From Siphonodentalium dalli (lineage: Eukaryota; Mollusca; Scaphopoda; Gadilida; Siphonodentaliidae), in NCBI GenBank assembly GCA_032622095.1, contig CP136061.1, forward strand, positions 41,483,797 through 41,547,796: DNA of 64,000 bases, read 5' to 3'. The translations under genes and the position numbers were made by a program. Shown here in pieces: positions 12,655 to 24,122 of the stretch. Every line of letters begins with the position of its first letter. The first letter of the stretch is position 1. The notes beneath the pieces are model-generated. The model made no database searches, was not told where the DNA came from, and worked only from the letters and a program-made list of their open reading frames with translations.

Positions 12655-14290
12655 TGCTAATTTCTGATTTAACGCTCGCCGTTTCTGGCCAAATGTACGC
12701 TTTGTTCGCAAAAGTAATATCTAAATGTTGCAATATTAATGAAGGGGAGATGCTAACCTTTCGAATGATGTATAATATGTATTTTTACATAGCGTAAAAC
12801 GCGAGTAATATGCACTTATACCTCTGTTCCTGATTCCTGTTAGTCGGATTTCCCCCCGTTTTTAGCTAATTTCTGATTTAACGCTCGCCGTTCCTGGCCA
12901 AATGTACGCTTTGTTCGCAAAAGTAATATCTAAATGTTGCAATATTAATGAAGGGGAGATGCTAACCTTTCGAATGATGTATAATATGTATTTTTATATA
13001 TCGTAAAACGCGAGTAATATGCACTTATACCTCTGTTCCTGATTCCTGTTAGTCGGATTTCCCCCCATTTTTAGCTAATTTCTTATTCAACGCTCGCCGT
13101 TCCTGGCCAATTGTACGCTTTGTTCGCAAATGTAGTGTCTACATGTTGCAATATTAATGAAGGGGAGATGCTAACCTTTCGATTGATGTATAATATGTAT
13201 TTTTACATAGCGTTAAACGCGAGTAATATGCGCTTATATCTCTGTTCCTGATTCCTGTTAGTCGGATTTTTTCCAGTTTTTAGCTAATTTCTTGTTCAAC
13301 GCTCGCCGTTCCTGGCCAAATATACGCTTTGTTCGCAACATTGGTGTCTAAATGTTGCAATATTAATGAAGGGGAGATGCTAACCTTTCGAATGATGTAT
13401 AACATGTATTTTTACATAGCGTAACACGCGAGTAATATGCACTTATACCTCTGTTCCTGATTCCTGTTAGTCGGATTTCCCCCCGTTTTAGCTAATTTCT
13501 TATTCAACGCTCGCCGTTCCTGGCCAATTGTACGCGTTGTTCGCAACATTGGTGTCTAAATCTTGCAATATTAATGAAGGGAAGATGCTAACCTTTCGAA
13601 TGGTGTATAATATGTATTTTTAGATAGCGTAAAACGCGAGAAATGTGAACTTTTATCTCTGTTCCTGATTCCTGTTAGTCGGATTTTTTCCAGTTTTTAG
13701 CTAATTTCTTATTCAACGCTCGCCGTTCCTGGCCAAATGTACGCTTTGTTCGCAAATGTAGTGTCTAAATGTTGCAATATTAATGAAGGGAAGATGCTAA
13801 CCTTTCGGATTATGTATAATATGTATTTTTACATAGCGTAAAACGCGAGAAATGTGAGCTTATATCTCTGTTCCTGATTCCTGTTAGTCGGATTTTTTCC
13901 AGTTTTTAGCTAATTTCTTATTCAACGCTCGCCGTTTCTGGCCAAATGTACGCTTTGTTCGCAAATGTAGTGTCTAAATGTTGCAATATTAATGAAGGGG
14001 ATATGCTAACCTTTCGATTGATGTATAATATGTATCGTTACATAGCGCAAAACGCGAGAAATGTGAGCTTATATCTCTGTTCCTGATTCCCGGTACTCAG
14101 ATTGTTTCGTTTTTAGCTAATTTCTTATTCAACGCTCGCCGTTCCTGGCCAAATGTACGCTTTGTTCGCAATATTAGTGTCTAAATGTTGCACTATTAAT
14201 GAAGGGGCTATGCTAACCTTTCGAATGATGTATAATATGTATCGTTACATAGAGCAAAACGCGAGAAATGTGAGCTTATATCTCTGTTCC
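12655..14290. repeat. 209-bp satellite, eight copies
   Basis: The marker CTGGCCAA.TGTACGC recurs at 12685, 12894, 13103, 13312, 13520, 13729, 13938 and 14145, giving a 207-209 bp period. Copies differ by a few percent. Each contains CAATATTAATGAAGGG and CGTAAAACGCGAG. The array decays at 14290-14380 into CTCGTTCCTGTTACTCG words. Confidence 0.9.
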
Positions 14291-14397
14291 TCGTTCCTGT
14301 TACTCGATATAGTCATTCTGTTACTCGGAACTCGTTCCTGTTCCTCGTTCCGTTCCTGTTACTCGAAATAGTCAATCCCCCAAAATAATTGTCTCAG

Positions 14398-14693
14398 TTC
14401 CAGTGCATAGTCAGATAACACAAAATGCATCAAAAACACAGACCACCAATGAGTTATCGACATCAAATTCCAGCTCAGTGAATTTGCAGGATCAACACCA
14501 ACTGGGAAACATTTTTGGTTACGCTACACTTCGGAATCCAAAGATCGAAATCGTGATAAATAATTGTTCTCACAATTGCATTCGCACCAAGAAAATGAAA
14601 ACAGCATTGATATCCACTTCAGTATCTTCAAGCAGTTCCACTTCAAATTCCACTGACATTCGAGTGCATATTCCAAATGAAAGTGAGCAGTGA
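14398..14693 (+). CDS. Terminal exon of an unidentified gene
   Basis: An acceptor TTGTCTCAG at 14389-14397 leads into a 97-codon frame ending in TGA at 14691-14693, entered with two bases of a split codon. An AATAAA signal follows 64 bases after the stop, which supports a real 3' end. The peptide is rich in Ser, Thr and Asn (LSTSNSSSVNLQDQ near the start, a serine run near the end) with a short Cys/His patch (NNCSHNCIR). It looks like a disordered C-terminus. No domain is recognised. Upstream exons must lie beyond the 209-bp satellite and were not found. Confidence 0.5.
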
Positions 14694-14756
14694 TATCCCA
14701 TAGAACTAGGAAGGCTTATACACACAATGACATTCCAAACAGTTACTAATTTAATC

Positions 14757-14762
14757 AATAAA
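14757..14762 (+). promoter_or_regulatory. Polyadenylation signal AATAAA
   Basis: Canonical hexamer 64 bases after the stop codon of the preceding exon, followed by a T-rich stretch. Confidence 0.5.
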
Positions 14763-15063
14763 GTTTGTTATTTGTTTGAAAAATTCCTCGGAAAAATCCT
14801 CTTGAAGTTGGTGGCAATAGGAGAAATCAGTCAATGAAATGACGTCACGTTCCTTGTACGGGGTAAAATACTATGGCGCGCGCGGCTATAGTAAAAAATT
14901 CATGAATGAGTGACGTAATCGATTTACCTTATTTGGGTTGTTATCTTATCATTGCGCGTAATTTAACGGAAACATTTAGGTCAATATTCAGAATCGGAAC
15001 ATCTTCTCAATGCATTTTATTAGAGTTGTGTCGTGACAAACTGTTGTGGAAAATATAATAAAC

Positions 15064-15216
15064 ACAATAGTTAACTGTCATCAGCGACGAACGAAGTTTC
15101 TCCTCTCGTGAGATGCGAGGATTATTTTTCACTCGGCTAACGCCTCGTGAAAAATAATCCTGCGCATCTCACTCGAGGAGAAACTTCGTTCGTCGCTGAT
15201 GACAGTTAACTATTGT
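15064..15216. repeat. Near-perfect 153-bp palindrome
   Basis: Arms of ~67 bp start ACAATAGTTAACTGTCATCA and are mirrored at the right end with about three differences. The spacer is ~15 bp (TCGGCTAACGCCTCG). Probably a small foldback element. No clear target duplication. Confidence 0.75.
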
Positions 15217-15880
15217 CTATATTACCCCACATATTATATACCAATCTATTATATATTCCAATTCGGCATCATCTATACATATTTAAGCATATTGTATGAA
15301 CCCCAAATACATGTATGTTACTATACCATTACGACCATATATAGCGTGTTGGTGATCTGAATATAAGGATAATATGAGTGCGCATAAAAGCAAACTATTA
15401 ATTCAACCTTGCTGCATCGGGCATAACGGTTAAATGATGACCAGAACCAATTAACATAAAATATGCGGAACACGTGTTCAACAAATGTTAAACCCATTAT
15501 CTGAGTCATAGCACAAGCTATCTTATACAAATCTCCCGGTGATATAAATACTCTGATTCTCTTTCTGATTCTCATTCTAATTCCCTTCTCGGTTCCGATT
15601 CGAGTTAGCTGCGCAGAGTCCACCCAGAGGCGTCGTTAGACGGGTTGTTATTTATCAACCGTGGACCTATCAATATTTCCGGTCACCAACCGCACATCTC
15701 TTCACTTGATATGACAATTAAATGTTATCTCCAACAAGACTGTGCTGACTTCATAACCCCACATGTCTGTCTCACTTTTTATATATCTACCTCAATAAAA
15801 TATAAGTAAAAGGAGTAATTTCTAATTAATTTAACGGAGTGAGCGATTTTACAACTGTCTATTGTCGAGAAATAAGAAAC
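15217..15880. other. Intergenic
   Basis: No gene, repeat or clear signal recognised. Confidence 0.4.
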
Positions 15881-16019
15881 CTGATGCGAGCTTTAAATTA
15901 GTCCCGTCGCTGGCTCAGTCCACTCCGCTTACTACTCCGTAACGTTACGCTCCCGACAGAGTCCAGTCAGGACCACCATCTTAGGAGGCGGAATTCCGCC
16001 CCCTACTATTTTTAGGTAC

Positions 16020-16041
16020 GACGTCATGACTCATTACGTCA
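16020..16041 (+). promoter_or_regulatory. Clustered bZIP-type sites upstream of the cysteine-rich gene
   Basis: GACGTCA (16020-16026), TGACTCA (16027-16033) and TTACGTCA (16034-16041) lie end to end. These match CRE, AP-1 and CRE consensus sites. The start codon is ~165 bp downstream, consistent with a proximal promoter. Confidence 0.5.
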
Positions 16042-16084
16042 CAACTGTCAGCTGTGTAAACAAACATTCATTGTATTCATTACA

Positions 16085-16180
16085 ATGGCTGCGCCCGTGT
16101 TTATCACCTGGATTATCACCTGGATAAAGTACTTTCAATATTTTTACTTGTTTTTTACACATTTTACCCAGTATTTATAG
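16085..16180 (+). CDS. Possible upstream ORF
   Basis: ATG in a good context (ACAATGG), 31 codons, ending 25 bp before the main ATG. It could repress translation of the next ORF or be a chance frame. Confidence 0.25.
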   Translation: MAAPVFITWIITWIKYFQYFYLFFTHFTQYL

Positions 16181-16205
16181 ATGTTTTACACAGTGTCTTT
16201 CAAAT

Positions 16206-16431
16206 ATGTCATCCGATGAAAATGTAAGTCTTGATGAATGTTTTATATGCGCGAAAAGGGATTTTAAGAAGGAGAAGCGGCGTTTGACTAACGAATTTGC
16301 ACATGCAGTGAGAGAACTTTTCGGCGTAGACACAGCGGTTGGGTGTCCGATATGCAGAGGTTGTGGACGAAGATTGATGACATTATACGGAAATTTCGTT
16401 GAGATGAGAGATTCAATTCTCAGAAAACCAG
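16206..16431 (+). CDS. Exon 1, protein with N-terminal CxxC...CxxCxxC domain
   Basis: The exon encodes 75 complete codons from ATG 16206 and ends at a strong donor (CCAG/GTAAGG). Cys12 and Cys15 (CFIC) pair with Cys47, Cys50 and Cys53 (CPICRGC). A basic helix-like linker (KKEKRRLTNEF) lies between them and RRLMTLYGNFVEMRDS follows. The spacing resembles the ZAD-type zinc-binding domain at the N-terminus of many arthropod zinc-finger proteins, and similar uncharacterised invertebrate domains. That resemblance is inferred from the cysteine pattern only. Exon 2 at 17692-17802 joins in phase. The gene may be host, or cargo of the inverted-repeat unit that surrounds it. Confidence 0.6.
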
Positions 16432-16559
16432 GTAAGGATAATACTAGACAACACTCAAGTCTCAAAAACACAGGCATTCTAAACATGATAATTCATTAAT
16501 TGAGTGATATTAATTTTTTATATATATACTATACTAATAGCTATACTAAGTTATAGCGT

Positions 16560-17040
16560 ATAGATGTATTCAAATTTGTATTTTCATAACGCCCATAACA
16601 CAATATTTTGTTTCGGAACGGGTGGGGCAAGAAATCCTGGCAAGCGCCTAGGAAACAAAATGCTGTCCATTTTTGTTTTGGACCTAAGATACAGAAATTA
16701 TGTCCAATTTTTCTGGGGGGGGGGGGGGGGGGGGTTGGGGTGTTGATTTTTTTCAGGGTGAATCGGGTGGGGCAAAATATCCTGGGAAGCGGAGTGCTGT
16801 CCAATATTTTAGGTGTGGGGAAGGGTTGAATAAATTTTTAAAGGAATGTGTGGGGCAAAATATCCTGGCAAGCGCCTAGGAAACAGAATTCTGTCCAATT
16901 TTTTTTCGGGGCGGGGGGGGGGGGGGGGGGGGTGATTTTGTTTGGGAACTGGGGCAAAAAATCCTGACAAGCGCCTAGAAACAAATTGCTGTCCATTTTT
17001 TTCTGAGGCCTAGGATACAGAATTATATCCCAAGATTGAG
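16560..17040. repeat. Intronic minisatellite with long poly-G tracts
   Basis: About four diverged ~125-bp units containing GGTGGGGCAAAATATCCTGG and AAGCGCCTAGGAAACA. Uninterrupted G runs of ~19 lie near 16716 and 16914. The array lies within the inferred intron 1. Confidence 0.75.
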
Positions 17041-17691
17041 TCAAATGTATTGAGGGAAATGTTCAGATAATAAGTTCAACAAACGACCCTTTATATGAAC
17101 ATTTCCAATGGGATAACTACTCATAAATGATGTTCCAGTATAGTAAGGGTTAAGGAGGAAGTTTTTATATTGTCAATCTATAGAAACATAAAAATAATCA
17201 CACACCGTTAGGGATAACCTGCCCTTAATAGATTACCTGTCATTGTATCTCGTCAAATTATAGTATCACAAATACTCTACTCCAATATCATGTCAGGTAT
17301 AATGGATCATAATGTGTCTATGTAACTTTTGCTTGTATCTCTCTGATATTGAAACAGTCAATTTGTATGTCATTTATCGTATATTATTCAAAATTAACTG
17401 GTATTCAGGATTTAAGGGGAGGGGGTGATACCCTCTTCTAGTGGTAGTTCTTCTGAAATTTAATTTAATAAAATGGTCCATACATGTAGGTATTACAACA
17501 AAATCAAACATAATCATAACTGAAAACTCCTGCTTTTGGGCAACACTAACATGTATACACTAAGTCTTTATAAGAGACGGTCATTGTAACAGACATGGAC
17601 CAGATGCAAGTAATCCAACATACACACCATTTCATTCGGTGGGGGGTATAAAACTGAAGAATCCATATTTATAGCACTGCTTTTTTTTCAG

Positions 17692-17802
17692 CATTACATG
17701 ATAGCCCATCTCCTGAACTTAAATGTCTTGAAGTTAAAAGGAGTCAGATAGTTACCGGCATCAGAAACAGCAGTGTGGCTACAACTTTGTCAGATACACC
17801 AG
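17692..17802 (+). CDS. Exon 2 of the cysteine-rich gene
   Basis: A polypyrimidine acceptor (GCTTTTTTTTCAG) opens a 111-nt symmetric exon that continues the exon 1 frame: one base from exon 1 plus CA makes the split codon, then 36 open codons. It ends at CCAG/GTATGT. The peptide contains DSPSPELKCLEVKRSQ and a Ser/Thr-rich tail, probably linker. Exon 3 was not identified; the sequence downstream runs into the 30-bp minisatellite. Confidence 0.55.
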
Positions 17803-18289
17803 GTATGTCTTGATATGAATTTCATTGACCATATGTTTTTAATTTTAAAGATGTAATTGGGGTTCCAGACAAAAAACTTATTTTGTTAAATTTTGTAAGA
17901 AAATGGTAAATGTTGAAAACAAAATATGACATGTAAACTGGACCAATTAAATTCATTAATAAGTGGGAACTTGATATTTTTATAGCATATTCGCATAATT
18001 TTGATTCAAAGTTTGGTCTGAAAAGGGTATATCTATATCCGAGATACAGAGGCAGTAGTACATGTAATTATAATTTTTCTAGATTTGTTGCTGATAGGAT
18101 TTTGGACAAATTGTCCAAAAATCAGGGTTTAAGACTCTGAACCCCAAATTTGACATTCTGTCCTTAAAATTTGACTACTAAAATACATTTCTTCTGTCCA
18201 GTTCCTTTAATTGAACAAGAATTCTTTATTTGTAGCAGCAGGTAAATTTTTGAAGCTTTAAAGGTACTCAATCCGATAAAACTCCTCTC

Positions 18290-18425
18290 AATTACTATTT
18301 CAATGGCTTCGGGGGTCAAAAATATTTGATTCGAGTCGAGGAAGTCACCCATCAAAGCTCAGATTTGTTAGATATCGATTTTAGAAATCTATTATTTTTC
18401 ATTATCGGGAATACTTTCTGGCCCA
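18290..18425. repeat. Dispersed repeat, copy 1
   Basis: Shares ATATTTGATTC.AGTCGAGGA, AGATATCGATTTT and CT.TTATTTTTCA with 28430-28565 in the same orientation. The second copy lies 10 kb downstream. Confidence 0.6.
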
Positions 18426-18674
18426 CAACTCAGTCAAAATTGCGTTATTATTACCACTTTATTTTAGAGTTATCCATCCTTGTCTGTTTGAATAGATTTT
18501 GGTGTACACATCTAGAGCAGATTACGGCAGTTGAAGGCAATTATTAGTACTCATCTCGAGTAAATAACAGCTACGACGTCACAACCTAAACGAACATGGT
18601 GGTACTGACTAGTCTCTCATGCTGGGAACGTTACGCCTTAGCGTAGTGGAGGCATAGAGCTAGCGTCTGGTCTA

Positions 18675-19577
18675 GCTTTAAATGGGAGTCAAAACTAGGG
18701 GAGCTCAATATTCCGGGGAGTCAAAACTAGTGGAGCACAATATTCCGGGAGTCAAAACTAGTGGAGCACAATATTCCGGGAGTCAAAACTAGTGGAGCAC
18801 AATATTCCGGGGAGTCAAAACTAGTGGAGCACAATATTCCGGGGAGTCAAAACTAGTGGAGCTCAATATTCTGGGAAGTCAAAACTAGTGGAGCTCAATA
18901 TTCTGGGAAGTCAAAACTAGTGGAGCTCAATATTCTGGGAAGTCAAAACTAGTGGAGCTCAATATTCTGGGAAGTCAAAACTAGTGGAGCTCAATATTCT
19001 GGGAGTCAAAACTAGTGGAGCACAATATTCTGGGGAGTCAAAACTAGGGGAGCTCAATATTCTGGGAAGTCAAAACTAGTGGAGCACAATATTCTGGGGA
19101 GTCAAAACTAGGGGAGCTCAATATTCTGGGAAGTCAAAACTAGTGGAGCACAATATTCTGGGGAGTCAATACTAGGGGAGCACAATATTCTGGGAGTCAA
19201 AACTAGTGGAGCACAATATTCTGGGGAGTCAAAACTAGGGGAGCTCAATATTCTGGGAAGTCAAAACTAGTGGAGCTCAATATTCTGCGGAGTCAATACT
19301 AGGGGAGCACACTATTCTGGGGAGTCAAAACTAGGGGAGCTCAATATTCTGGGAAGTCAAAACTAGTGGAGCACAATATTCTGGGGAGTCAAAACTAGGG
19401 GAGCTCAATATTCTGGGAAGTCAAAACTCGGGGAGCTCAATATTCTGGGGAGTCAAAACTAGGGGAGCTCAATATTTTGGGGAGTCAATACTAGGGGAGC
19501 TCAATATTCTGGGGAGTCAAAACTAGTGGAGCTCAATATTCTGGGGAGTCAAAACTAGTGGAGCTCAATATTCTAGC
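18675..19577. repeat. 30-31 bp minisatellite, about 29 copies
   Basis: Unit of the form GGGAGTCAAAACTAGTGGAG followed by C(A/T)CAATATTCT. Two variant sites (GCACAA/GCTCAA and TAGTGG/TAGGGG) alternate along the array. Confidence 0.9.
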
Positions 19578-19588
19578 TCTGTAAGCCT

Positions 19589-19853
19589 GTATTTTTTAAC
19601 CCTTTACCCAACAGAACGGCCCTGTGCCAATGCATTCTCTTATATATGCGAGTCGACCATAGGTCGCCTCGCATATATAAGAGAATGCATTGGCTTAACA
19701 CATTAAAAATTATAAAATTGTTAAAGAATGTAAGACAAAATTTTAGGCCAATGCATTCTCTTATATATGCGAGGCGACCTATGGTCGACTCGCTTATATA
19801 AGATAATGCATTGGCACAGGGCCGTTCTGTTGGGTAAAGGGTTAAAAAATACA
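19589..19853. mobile_element. Foldback element with two internal hairpins
   Basis: Outer inverted repeats start TGTATTTTTTAACCCTTTAC and continue through GAACGGCCCTGTGCC. Each arm contains a complete 69-bp palindrome (19626-19694 and 19747-19815) starting GCCAATGCATTCTCTTATAT and centred on CGACCATAGGTCG. The whole element can fold at two levels. No coding capacity. The same hairpin pair occurs at 42.1 and 60.5 kb inside different outer sequences. Confidence 0.8.
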
Positions 19854-20236
19854 ATGCCGTGTGATATTTGTTTTGGGGCCCCATTCAAGTCCACACCTGA
19901 CACTTGCTTCAATTTAGTAGAAATTATAAAGACAAGGTAATATTTTTTACCACTGTCAAACACAAGAAACGGTATATCACATATTCTGGGAATGTCCGCA
20001 TGAGCAATCATTTCTAGAAAATTAAGCAATTCAAATGGAAACTTTAAAATAATTTCGTTATTCATTTAATAGAAACGACAATGACACTGGGAACATGAGT
20101 AAGCGAAAGGATACTACGAATTATTTATTTTTGATTATTAACAACTATAAATAGAGAACACAATTTACATCAGAATAACTGTCTATGAATGCTTTAATGA
20201 CGGATCTAAACCGTAGGAATAACAGAAAAATACAAT

Positions 20237-20480
20237 GGCTGCGGACACACGTACCACAGTAGCTATGGCATAGTAGGTGTGACAATCTATTATGGTGGAG
20301 TTTGGCCGCGGACACACGTACCACAGTAGCTATGGCATAGTAGGTGTGACAATCTATTATGGTGGAGTTTGGTGACAATTGGTCGTTAATATGCCATAGC
20401 TAGCAGTGTCGCCCACAGCATATTCGCACAATGAGTCTTTCAAAGTTCGTTATAATCAGCCTTGTTCTTGTTTTGGCCCT

Positions 20481-20539
<59 letters not shown>

Positions 20540-21165
20540 CTATATATATATATATATATATAAGAATAAATTGAAAAACATTATTGTATTGTAACTAGGC
20601 CTTTCACAGCTACTGCTGATCTTCAGGTTACACAATATATAATATCATAATGTATAATGAATATTAACGTCACTTTATATATATATATCTTTATTGATAT
20701 CCTCATATAAGAGTATTTAATATATTATTAGACAAGAACGTATATACAGTAATTATGCGTAGAACTAAACGTCGCAAAATAAAAGAAACGCAATTGGGAA
20801 CTGTCTTAATGCGTATGAAATATATGTAAGTAGATAAACATTAATTGAGATCATATCAATAAAACCTACAACGTGCATATGTGAGTGAATGAGGCATTGC
20901 CACGGTCAAACATAATTCTCGACGATCGATCGTGCAGTTATATATATCGCAGATAATACAATGTAGTACAACGTAATGAGTAGATATCAACCTTGGTGAA
21001 ACGCAATGGGTTAATTGGTCCAATCGACTCATTGTGCGGAAATTGATAGGGCAACATGGCTAGCTATGGCACAGAATTATGACGGACCAATTGTCACCAA
21101 ACTCCGCCATAATAAATTGTCACACCTACTATGCCATCGCTACTGTGGTACGTGTGTATGCAGTC
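20237..21165. mobile_element. TIR element family A, copy 1
   Basis: Ends GGCTGCGGACACACGTACCA (left) and the inverse (right); the last bases differ. Candidate 3-bp TSD AAT at 20234-20236 and 21166-21168. The TIRs are ~170 bp, and the left one is partly duplicated. The interior shares >80% by eye with copy 2 at 24.1-24.8 kb and is interrupted by a (TA)n tract at 20485-20570. A remnant of the MADF-like peptide (minus strand, with a stop) lies at ~20405-20480. A 3-bp TSD plus a Myb/MADF-type protein would fit PIF/Harbinger, but no transposase is present. Confidence 0.6.
20485..20570. repeat. (TA)n microsatellite
   Basis: Perfect TA repeats with one GC interruption, inside the TIR element. Confidence 0.95.
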
Positions 21166-21649
21166 AATGCATACTGCAGGCCTGAATATAGCACACTACA
21201 CAATGGCTACTCGTGACACTCATGCACTCGAAAACGAAACTCGACAGCAGACACGCCAGTTGAAAAGCCGGTAGATAGATATCCAATATACTGGTATTGA
21301 ATAGAAAGTCGATATATCGAGTCAGTTAAAGACACATAGGTGGCTTCATTGTGTGTACATATTTAAATATTTTGCTGACAAGGAATTACTCTCACAACAG
21401 AAAACATGGTTACAGCCCTATTGTTATATGTCCCCTGGCCTCGATGGGCTATCACCCCACCCTACCACCCATAGAATTAATGGACAATAAATATCGAATA
21501 GTACCAAGAAATATATGTTTGACACACCATGAATGTTTGCATGAATGTTTGCAGCGTTGTGTCGTGGATCGTGCCCAATCTTCTATAGTATATCAAATAA
21601 ACATTATCTATATATGTCCGCAATGCTTAGCTGATGACAACAGATTCAA

Positions 21650-22430
21650 ATGAAGTGACTGACACTGAGCGCGTAAGACGGTGTAATAGTTCCACCTCTC
21701 CCGTGCAATAACTGATGCAAGATGAAGTGAGTGATACTGAGCGCGTAAGACGGTGTAATAGTTCCACCTCTCCCGTGCAATAACTGATGCCAGATGAAGT
21801 GAGTGATACTGAGCGCGTAAGACGGTGTAATAGTTCCACCTCTCCCGTGCAATAACTGATGCCAGATGAAGTGAGTGATACTGAGCGCGTAAGACGGTGT
21901 AATAGTTCCACCTCTCCCGTGCAATAACTGATGCAAGATGAAGTGAGTGATACTGAGCGCGTAAGACGGTGTAATAGTTCCACCTCTCCCGTGCAATAAC
22001 TGATGCAAGATGAAGTGAGTGATACTGAGCGCGTAAGACGGTGTAATAGTTCCACCTCTCCCGTGCAATAACTGATGCCAGATGAAGTGAGTGATACTGA
22101 GCGCGTAAGACGGTGTAATAGTTCCACCTCTCCCGTGCAATAACTGATGCCAGATGAAGTGAGTGATACTGAGCGCGTAAGACGGTGTAATAGTTCCACC
22201 TCTCCCGTGCAATAACTGATGCCAGATGAAGTGAGTGATACTGAGCGCGTAAGACGGTGTAATAGTTCCACCTCTCCCGTGCAATAACTGATGCAAGATG
22301 AAGTGAGTGATACTGAGCGCGTAAGACGGTGTAATAGTTCCACCTCTCCCGTGCAATAACTGATGCAAGATGAAGTGAGTGATACTGAGCGCGTAAGACG
22401 GTGTAATAGTTCCACCTCTCCACCTTTTGG
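21650..22430. repeat. 72-bp satellite, about 11 copies, stop-free in all minus frames
   Basis: Near-identical 72-bp units containing GAGCGCGTAAGACGGTG and TTCCACCTCTCCCGTGCAA. The only common variant is GATGCA/GATGCC, in the order A C C A A C C C A A, a hint of higher-order copying. Because 72 is divisible by 3 and the unit lacks minus-strand stops, all three minus frames stay open for 240-294 codons. The longest (22492 to 21608) repeats a 24-residue unit ending ASVIARER. No promoter, splice or family evidence supports a protein. Confidence 0.9.
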
Positions 22431-22639
22431 TCAGCCACTTTTATTTTTATGTCAATGAATATCCTGTTAGCTGATATGTGCTGCGATGACATAATACCAC
22501 TTTTCTTATTGGTGGGAAATACACGGATACCTGTTCAACAATATGCCTTTTGTTTGTTTTTATGTTCAGATATGCCGTTTGTTTAACCTATTAGTTGACT
22601 ATTTCCAAAGGGATTAGTGAGTATAGAGTACAGAGAGAG

Positions 22640-23690
22640 AGAGAGAGTTAACCCTGTAAATCATGCACACATACACTGGGAAAACTAATGGTTTAAATTG
22701 GGGTCTCCCTATCCATGCTGACATACACAGAGACAACTAATTGTTTAAGTTAAATTAGGGGCTCTCTTTCGGTTCAGACACTCTATATCCATGCGTACAT
22801 ACACTGGGGAAACTATGTTTTTAAATATTTGGGGCTCTCTGTGGTTAGAGACATATAATAGCCATGCGTACATACACTGGGAAAACTATTTGTTTTAAAT
22901 TTGGGGCTCTCTGTGGTTAGAGACATATACTAGCCATGCGTACATACACTGGGAAAACTATTTTTTTTAATTTGGTGCTCTCTGTGGTTAGAGACATATA
23001 ATAGCCATGCGTACATACACTGGGAAAACTATTTTTTAAATTTGGGGCTCTCTGTGGTTAGAGACATATAATAGCCATGCGTACATACACTGGGAAAACT
23101 ATTATTTTAAATTTGGGGCTCTCTGTGGTTAGAGACATATAATAGCCATGCGTACATACACTGGGAAAACTATTTGTTTTAAATTTGGGGCTCTCTGTGG
23201 TTAGAGACATATAATAGCCATGCGTACATACACTGGGAAAACTATTTGTTTTAAATTTGGGGCTCTCTGTGGTTAGAGACATATAATAGCCATGCGTACA
23301 TACACTGGGAAAACTAATTGTTTATATTAGGGGCTGCCCATGGGTTCAGACACACTATATCCATGCGTACAGACACTCGGGAAACTAATTTTTTTAACTA
23401 GGGGCTCGCTGTGGTTTGAGACACACTATATACATGCTTACACACACTGGAACAATTAATTGTTTAAATTAGGGGCTCAATGTGGGTTCAGACACACTAT
23501 ATTCTCCATGCTTAGATACACTAGAAAAACGAATTGTTTAAACTAGGGGCTCCATATGGGTTACATATATTTGGGTTAACGAATTGTTTAAATTATGGGG
23601 TCTATATGTCCAGACACATCATATCCATGATTACATGCACTTGGAAAAAGAATTGTTTATATTACGGGCTCGCTATGGTTTCAGCCACAC
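22640..23690. repeat. 72-bp minisatellite, about 13 copies
   Basis: Units contain GCCATGCGTACATACACTGG and GGGGCTCTCTGTGGTTAGAG. Spacing at 22861-23289 is 70-72 bp. The central seven copies are homogeneous and both flanks decay. Confidence 0.9.
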
Positions 23691-24122
23691 TATATACATG
23701 CTTACCGCATATAACACCGCATATAACACTTACCGCAGACATCAAGACAACTTATTAAAGCACAGAAAGACAACAGCACGATATTTCTATCCATCGTCCC
23801 TGGTAATCTAGAAGAGTGTATCTGTTTAACAGTTGTTTTCTAGCTCTAATTGAATCGATATAACAATATGCGTAGTCACAAGGTGGACCACACTATCGAT
23901 ACTGCATTACTATTGGTTATCTTTCAACAAAACTTAACAATGGTACATGACAGAGCAGAACATGGAATGCATTTGAAGTGTTGTGGGCATATTTCCAACC
24001 ACGACTGGGGAATAACGTGTAACACCCTTCTACTATTCCAACACCTTCTATATTTAAAAATATGGAAGAAACACTATCGAAAATATGATACTGTGCATTA
24101 AACGTTTTATTCTTAGTATTTA
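23691..24122. other. Intergenic
   Basis: No gene or repeat recognised. Confidence 0.4.

Larger units (their letters stand above)
15890..18690. repeat. Diverged inverted repeat bracketing the cysteine-rich gene
   Basis: Segments 15890-16045 and 18555-18690 are inverted relatives at roughly 60-65% by eye. They share GGTGGT.CTGACT, AACGTTACG, a TTTAAA end and a GACGTC box. They may be degenerate TIRs of an old element or an inverted duplication. Confidence 0.35.

Noticed and set aside
21650-22430. Regular repeat array resembling a CRISPR
   Set aside because: Units are contiguous 72-bp tandem copies with no variable spacers, in eukaryotic DNA, with no cas genes.
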